NCBI GenBank assembly: GCA_032433765.1
Contig: JAVIAB010000159.1
Location: 56,028,333 to 56,092,332 of the forward strand
DNA length: 64,000 nucleotides
Source: Megaustenia siamemsis
Lineage: Eukaryota > Mollusca > Gastropoda > Stylommatophora > Ariophantidae
Direction of reading: 5' to 3'
Shown here piece by piece: positions 58,240 to 64,000 of this stretch. The notes under the pieces are model-generated. The model searched no databases. It worked only from the letters and a program-made list of their open reading frames with translations, and had not been told where the DNA came from. The position numbers were made by a program, and so were the translations under genes. Each line of letters starts with the position of its first letter. Position 1 is the stretch's first letter.

Positions 58240-58502
58240 TGTAAAGTAAAGTAAAGTACCCCCGTCACGCCAAGTAGCGTATAGGGAAATATGGTGTTAG
58301 TGACCCTATATTTTACAGACCTTCAGCACATGATTTTTGGGGTAATGTGGTCAGTGTTACGCCCGTGCTGCTTTACTTTCCCAGAAAAAAATATCCGGTA
58401 CCCATTTAAGGCTGGGTGAACCCGGAAGCCGTCGGTTGTGATCGAACCCTACCCCTTGTCCGTGGTAGTCCAGTTCACTAACCACTGAGCTATCGCGGCT
58501 TC
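58240..58502 (-). mobile_element. tRNA-headed SINE S2, complete, with TSD
   Basis: On the minus strand: head AGCCGCGATAGCTCAGTGGT (A box TAGCTCAGTGG), B box GGGTTCGATCAC about 40 bases on, body, and a tail of TTTAC repeats. The direct repeat CTGGCTCATGT flanks it (58229-58239 and 58505-58515). It split an RTE family A fragment, so it is the younger insertion. Confidence 0.9.
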
Positions 58503-58570
58503 CTCTGGCTCATGTGTTAGTCCCTTATTCTCTATAACAATTTTCTCGTTAGTTATCAAAGTGGTAAAAA
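58503..58570 (-). mobile_element. RTE family A fragment, right half
   Basis: Minus-strand NEKIVIENKGLTHEPVEA lines up with NELLFADDQALIHETIED of the 4747 ORF, so the SINE sits within one old LINE fragment. Confidence 0.55.
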
Positions 58571-58649
58571 ATAAAGAAAATACTCGAAACCCCCAACGGG
58601 ATATCAAAGTGAAGAAATAGACATGGACACAGTTCACAACTAAAACTAC

Positions 58650-59230
58650 CGTGGCCGTAGTATAATCAGTGATGGGAAATATAAAACTGACATAAACATA
58701 AGAATAGGAATGGCAAAAAGTAATTGTAATGTCATTAAGAATATACCAACATCAAAACAAATAACACCAGGGCTAAAACTAGGAATAGCAATATGTTTAT
58801 CTTCTCAACATTCATATATGGTGCAGAAACATGGACACTAGACAAGAAAATAGAACAGAGAATCGAAGCCTTTGAAATGTGGATATACAAGAATAGATAG
58901 AACTTGATGGACAGAAAATAAAAAAATGACCAAGTCTTAAAACTACTAAAAATGAAAAAAGAGAACTACTAAACACAATTCAAACAAGACAAATCCGATT
59001 TTAGCCAATTTAAAAAAAACACAACAGCCTACTAAAAGTAATCTTGGAGGGGAAAATACAAGGTAAAAGAGGCAGAGGCTGACCGAGACTAACATGGACG
59101 AGTAACATCAACGGATAAAAAAACAGCCTATGACAACCTGCACCATCAACGCAAGAGACAGAGTAGAATGGCGATCCATGGTAGCCAACCTTTGTTGCGG
59201 AGATGGCACTCGATGATGATGATGAGTTAT
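58650..59230 (+). mobile_element. LINE family D 3' end
   Basis: Plus strand: RIGMAKSNCNVIKNIPTSKQ, ITPGLKLGIA, then GRG(P)RLTWTSN remains and DRVEWRSMVANLCCGDGTR followed by (GAT)n. Several stops. Same family as 24470-26010 and 46520-47695. Confidence 0.8.
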
Positions 59231-59239
59231 TAAAGTTAA

Positions 59240-59980
59240 AGTTGACAAAACATGGCATTCTGAAGTCGGATGTTACAGTCTGAATGTAAGAGATAGGCTA
59301 TATCTTATTGTAAATCACTACACCATTTATCTACGCTACTGAAAGTCTTGCCAGGAGCGGCAATATTGAGCCATATTTTATCATTAGTGTCATCGTGTGA
59401 ATGCCTTCAAGTACAACTGTTTGTGTTAGGTTGTGCAGCTATATATATATATATATAAATAGAGAGAGAGAGGCAGATAGAGAGAGATAAGAAAACAAAT
59501 AATGAGAGAGACTGAGAGTTACAAATACTGACTTTTCAGTAAATAATGTTTAATGATAAATAATATCAGCAAAGCAGTAATCGATTTCTAAAATTAATAA
59601 ATTCACACATTTCTGGTCTGGCCAAGCTGTGCAGGTAATATGAGAGGGAAGTAATCTTCCTCATATTTTGTTGAACACACGATCTTCTTTATGCGATTCA
59701 GTCCCCTGTTAAAAGTTTGTCTGGCTCAACGTTTTCAAACACATTCACATACGTCTTCACAGGCTCTATGACGTTAAACTAGCTCTAAACTGTTGAAGAA
59801 AAGCGCTTTCAGAATTACCCATGCAAGATAATACAGATGGGGATGAAGAACAATTATCTATGTTGTGTTTGAAAACTTGTAACTGATGTTTTCTTGTTTT
59901 AAACACTTTCTTCGTTAACATGTTTGGTCGGTGTCGACAAAATGATAGACGGGGTGAGGTTAGAAAGACATTCTGAATAT
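59240..59980. other. Intergenic with short simple repeats
   Basis: (TA)n and (GA)n at 59440-59500; no gene recognised. Confidence 0.5.
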
Positions 59981-59984
59981 CGTT

Positions 59985-60455
59985 TATCGATGCATGCATC
60001 CAGCCCCGCTGATTGACCCCAACTAAAGCTTGTCTCTATGAAAGGTTGTGACACAACTCTTGTCATCTGTTGCTCTCTCTCGCTAGAATCCTAATATCAT
60101 TTATGGATAAATCCATCCAGCCCCGCTTTATGACCTCAACTAAAGTTTGTTTCTATGAAAGGTTGTGACACAACTCTTGTCTTCTGTTGCTCTCTCTCGC
60201 TAGAATCCTAATATCATTTATGGATCAATCCATCCAGCCCCGCTTTATGACCTCAACTAAAGTTTGTTTCTATGAAAGGTTGTGACATAACTCTTGTCTT
60301 CTGTTGCTCTCTCTCGCTAGAATCCTAATATCGTTTGTGAATCCATCCATCGGGCCCCGCTTCATGACCTCAACTAAAGCTTGTGTCTAAGAAAGGTTGT
60401 GACACAACTCATGTCTTGAGTTTTTCTCTCTCACTAGAATCCTAATATCGCCGTC
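59985..60455. repeat. 117-bp tandem repeat, about four copies
   Basis: CAGCCCCGCT recurs at 60001, 60118, 60235 and (as GGGCCCCGC) 60352. Units contain CTCAACTAAAGTTTGTTTCT, GAAAGGTTGTGACACAACTC and CTCGCTAGAATCCTAATATC. The fourth is more diverged. Confidence 0.93.
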
Positions 60456-60682
60456 TCCCTATCCAACATGGTTTTCCTGTGACATTTCAGTTGTTTCTCT
60501 GTACCTTTATATGCCTAACTCCAATGCCATTTCTTGGATGACGATTGCGGTCAGACATGGTAAGCGTCCATCCCAGTTCTCGTGAGGAGATAATGTCAGT
60601 GAACAAATAATGTATATCTTGCAAAAAGAAGCATTGAAACCTCTCAATCACCTTTTCTCTGCACATGCCATGGGTATACAAT
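60456..60682. other. Upstream flank of LINE F
   Basis: No feature recognised. Confidence 0.4.
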
Positions 60683-60928
60683 TATAATGCATACTTCCTT
60701 ACCGAAGCCAAACAAGGACCATTCTCAGATCAGTGCCTACAGAATCAACACAATGCAGAACACTGCGGGCAAGCTGCTGGAGAAAATAGTTGCCCGTGTC
60801 CTCACCTGTCACCTTGAACAGAAACGCGAACGCCCACCAGACTCGGAGGTTATAGATATAACACAGAGACATGACTCAACGCGGCAGTCTTTGCTTATGA
60901 CGTCTTCGAAGGCTTCCACAGACGATAT

Positions 60929-61618
60929 GAGACATGTGCTGCTGCTATAGATCTGGAGGATGCATACAACAGGGTACCATTTGAATATCTCATGCATATG
61001 CTCCTCAAACTGGCGGTGCACCCCTTCCTCATTAGATGGATCGCCGCGGCACTGTTTCAGAGGAAGGTGATACTCAGATGTGGAAGTTGGTCTTCCGAGC
61101 CAACATCCATTTGTCCTGGGCTGCCACAAGGCTCACCATTGTCACTAGTTCTATTTAACGTGTACACAATAATGATCACGGAACAACAGCTGGATGGGAG
61201 GGGAAGAACTATGACTTTTGCTGATGATATTATGGTATATCGACAGGGAAGAGACAGACGGGGAATCGCTTCCACAATGCAAGACGAACTCGATCGCATT
61301 TCTTCCTGGTGTGGAATTTCAGGTGCCTTGGTTAATCCTAATAAAGCATCAGTTTCATGGTTCTCCCTTAACAATCATATCGTTAATACGACCACACCGG
61401 TAGTACAAATGGGAGCTGATGAGGTAACCAGGGACAAGTTGATGACATACCTCGGAGTTAAGTTTGATCGCAGCCTGTGTTTTCGGGGCCACGTCGACCA
61501 TGTGATAACAAAATCCCGCAAAAGATTAGCCGCTTTGAAGGTCATGGCAGCTGCCAACATCGAGGAGAGGCTACTTACTCTTCTGTTCCAGGGATTAGTC
61601 CTCGCACCAATCGAGTAG
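60929..61618 (+). pseudogene. LINE F reverse transcriptase core
   Basis: Frame through 60992-61618. AAIDLEDAYNRVPFEYL holds the first catalytic aspartate and TFADDIMVY the AxDD active-site pair; GLPQGSPLS is the typical primer-grip neighbour, and YLGVKFDRSL, HVDHVITKSRKRL and MAAANIEERLLTLLFQGLVL are the thumb region. The active-site residues are intact, but a TAG after APIE (61616-61618) separates it from the rest. The 5' endonuclease domain is absent, so this piece is not functional by itself. Confidence 0.85.
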
Positions 61619-61683
61619 GCCCTAGAAATTCTTACTGTCAGTCCGACTCAAATTGATAGGCTGAGAAAATACAAAATGAAGCC

Positions 61684-62756
61684 ATGCGCATTATCATTAT
61701 CTTGTTATGTACAAGGGACACTCCCTGTGTAACAATGATGTATCTTCTTGACTTTCCAACCATGGATGACAGAATCAAGATCTGGAGAGCACGAGCATAC
61801 CTGAAGATTAGTACAGATACAGAGCATCCATTGCACCACGTGCTCAACACAGGGAAAGGTGGCAGCCTAAAAAGAGGCAATTCATGGGTGGGCAGCGCAG
61901 AAGATGTCATGAAACATTTATGTGAGCTTACAAATATCAGCGTTCGTGAGGAGTGGATACCGGTGCCTACGTCTTTCAATGGGACTTTCTCGTGTATTGT
62001 TACACTCGACAGGAAAAGTAGGGAACAGAACCCGGTCGTGGTTAATGCTGAGGTCAACAGTCTCATCTGCTATAACACTGATTGGAAAGATGCCGTCATC
62101 TATACAGACGGATCTGTAAGACGAAACCAAAGAAGTGCATGGGCATTAACAGCACGCTCAGCAGGCAGAATAGTCAAAGAAGACAGTGGTGCATACGTCA
62201 TGACCACTAGTAGCATGACAATGGAGGCGATGGCAGTGACCAAGGCATTCAAATGATTAGAGTCACAAGACTACACCCACGCAAGTATACTGAGTGATTC
62301 GATGTGCATGATTAAAAAAGTGGAGGCGGGCTCTGTACGCATGCAATGGGTAGAGTCGTTGCAGAAATCCAAAATACGTAAGGTCACCTTTGTCTATGTC
62401 CCTGGACATGCGGGAGTACGGGGAAATGAAAGAGCGGACAGGTTGGCTAGCTGCGATGTCGTTGAGGACGGGCAACCAATGGATCGGGCGGACATCATCA
62501 ATGCCCTCTGAGATGTGGGAAGAGCACGGGACTTCGACAAACACAGATCCACGTCACTTCTTCGGATGATAGAAATGGGAGTTAAGGTGGACACAGCAAG
62601 AAATGAGAAACTTAGTGGCCGTGTAAGAAGACCTATCAACCAACATAGAACTGGAGTCGTCAGTCGCTGGACACTGAGGGAATTGCTGAGGAGGGGATCT
62701 GAGCACCTATGGACATGTTCGGAGTGTAATGATGATGAACCGCAAATAACTCAATA
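61684..62756 (+). pseudogene. LINE F RNase H and C-terminal tail
   Basis: An RNase H domain with all four acidic residues in their usual motifs: VIYTDGSVRRN (first D), TMEAMAVTKAF (E), ILSDSMCMI (D) and HAGVRGNERADRLAS (last D). The C-terminus TWTLRELLRRGSEHLWTCSEC carries a cysteine-rich tail. In-frame stops follow KAFK (62254) and INAL (62509). The inverted copy at 63575-64000 has an arginine where the second stop lies (INALRDVG), so that stop is specific to this copy. Confidence 0.85.
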
Positions 62757-62769
62757 ACTGGTAATGTTC

Positions 62770-63065
62770 GTGTTATAATGAGTTTCTCTGTTGCTAAATC
62801 TGTTTCAGTCTTCTTGTAGGTCTTCTATGTTTCTCTTTATTAGTGATTGGTCGTCAACAAGCAGTAGCTCGTTAATCTCTTCTGTCTCATGTAGAATGGA
62901 TATTGCTCATATGTAGTCAATGTATGTAATAAACAATAGCGGGCACTCCTGATCTAACTTCGGTGTAATTTGTTTAGCCTGTCGCTGTTCTGATTGTACA
63001 GCTGCTCATGATGTAGAGACTTTTATTTAGATTGGTTGGAATTTGGCTCACACCTTTCGTTGTTA
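62770..63065 (-). mobile_element. RTE family A fragment
   Basis: Minus strand: SLYIMSSCTIRTATG, TEVRSG and ETEEINELLLVDDQSL-like blocks align with SLYANSSCRVRTATG...EVRSG...EEINELLFADDQAL. Broken. Confidence 0.7.
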
Positions 63066-63079
63066 GTATCCCCCTATCC

Positions 63080-63400
63080 CCAATGGAGGCCTCGGTTGCC
63101 TAGTTGAGAAAACCACTCGACTGTGCTACCGACTTTAGGACAACCGGTGTTAGATTCCCGTTGAAAGCAGTGTGACTTGTACTCGTGCTTGGAGAAAAAA
63201 AAATACCTCCGCGGCCGACTCAGCCGCTGACAGAAATGGGTACCAAGGTAGTACTCTGGGAAGGTAAGGATTACCGCCTCGCATCGTGAGTTTCGATGTT
63301 TGAAGTGACACTATCCAGAAGTATTCGGAGACTTCTGGATAGGGGGCCGAGCACTTATTGGTGAAAACTCGCTTGCTAAGACGCCATTAAAGTCTCGTAC
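63080..63400 (+). mobile_element. Probable tRNA-related SINE S4
   Basis: GGCCTCGGTTGCCTAGTTGA (A box-like) is followed after ~50 bases by CGGTGTTAGATTCCCG (B box-like), then a GC-richer body with an inverted repeat (CCAGAAGTATTCGGAGACTTCTGG). Only copy in the window. Confidence 0.5.
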
Positions 63401-63574
63401 TTTATATTTACCATAGTCATTCTTTGTTTACATCGATGTCATTAAAGAGTAATGTACGAGATTATTAGTTACCTGACTGTTATTTAAGAATATTGTAAGG
63501 AACATGACTGTTATTAAAGTAATTAGTGGTTACCTGTCTGTCATTAAAGATTATGGTACACTACATAACTATTA

Positions 63575-64000
63575 TTAAAGATTGAGTTATTGAGTTATTG
63601 AGTTATTTGCGGGTCATCATCATTGCACTCCGAACATGTCCATAGGTGCTCAGATCCCCTCCTCAGCAATTCCCTCAGTGTCCAGCGACTGACGACTCCA
63701 GTTCTATGTTGGTTGATAAGTCTTCTTACACGGCCACCAAGTTTCTCATTTCTGGCTGTGCCCATCTTAACTCCCATTTCCATCATCCGAAGAAGCGACG
63801 TTGATCTGTGTTTGTCGAAGTCCTGTGCTCTTCCCACATCTCGGAGTGCATTGATGACGTCCGCCCGATCCATCGGTTGCCCGTCCTCAACGACAGCGCA
63901 GCTAGCCAACCTGTCCGCTCTCTCATTTCCCCGTACTCCCGCATGTCCAGGGACATAGACAAAGGTGACCTTACGTATTTTGGATTTCTGCAACGACTCT
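63575..64000 (-). mobile_element. LINE family F 3' end, inverted copy
   Basis: Minus strand open for 132 codons (63595-63993) and continuing past the right edge: KIRKVTFVYVPGHAGVRGNE, RADRLASCAVVEDGQP, then TWTLRELLRRGSEH and CSECNDDD. About 92 percent of residues agree with the plus copy. The tail shows three TTGAGTTA units (63586-63605). Confidence 0.88.

Larger units (their letters stand above)
60683..62756 (+). mobile_element. LINE family F (I/Nimb-like), RT plus RNase H, 5'-truncated
   Basis: A ~2.1-kb copy lacking its endonuclease. RT N-terminus in one frame (PKPNKDHSQISAYRI, NTAGKLLEKIVAR, 60687-60850), a frameshift, then the RT core (60920-61618), another shift near 61618-61680, and the RNase H and tail (61684-62756) with in-frame stops at 62254 and 62509. 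The 3' end is GCAAATAACTCAATAACT, an 8-bp-type tail repeat. Pieces at 17595, 49275 and 63575 belong to the same family. Confidence 0.9.

Overview
The window is eukaryotic and looks like a heterobranch (probably freshwater pulmonate) snail genome. I infer this from a GRL101-like leucine-rich-repeat GPCR family, known from Lymnaea, from the mix of RTE-, I/Nimb- and L2-like LINEs, and from the AT-rich, minisatellite-heavy background. There is no operon structure, and no rRNA, stand-alone tRNA or CRISPR signal.

The only host genes I can defend are three head-to-tail, minus-strand members of one receptor family. Gene A (1-3932, runs off the left edge) is open for about 1,310 codons: a VWA-like domain, a C-type lectin-like domain, two LDLa-like modules, then at least 23.6 nearly identical 99-bp (33-residue) LDLa-like units. 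Gene B (12382-16882) has the same order with 9 units, then two normal LDLa modules, about seven LRRs, an LGR-type hinge and a rhodopsin-like 7TM domain; it carries one in-frame TAG and one frameshift. Gene C (about 26195-27180) is a broken fragment with a single unit. A putative last exon of a small membrane protein lies at 50644-50947; the end of its reading frame recurs in two other copies of the same repeat.

Most of the rest is mobile DNA. A full-length RTE-like LINE with an 11-bp target-site duplication (TSD) lies at 4427-7661. A degraded hAT (GTF2IRD2/Charlie-like) transposon lies at 34951-37339. There are many truncated LINE copies (called families A-H here), a Penelope-like GIY-YIG fragment (55600-55880) and several tRNA-headed SINEs, some with clear TSDs. 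Nesting is common: a LINE inside a 58-bp satellite (40870-41885), a SINE inside a LINE (58240-58502), and LINE pieces inside a LINE (18690-21070).

Tandem repeats fill roughly 12 kb: units of 99, 48, 30, 33 (two adjacent arrays), about 38-41, 58, about 28-30 (with 56- and 58-bp higher-order blocks), 67 and 117 bp. The most notable biology is the receptor family: an expandable array of four-cysteine LDLa-like units, almost identical between paralogues whose flanking domains have diverged strongly, attached to VWA and lectin-like domains and a GPCR.
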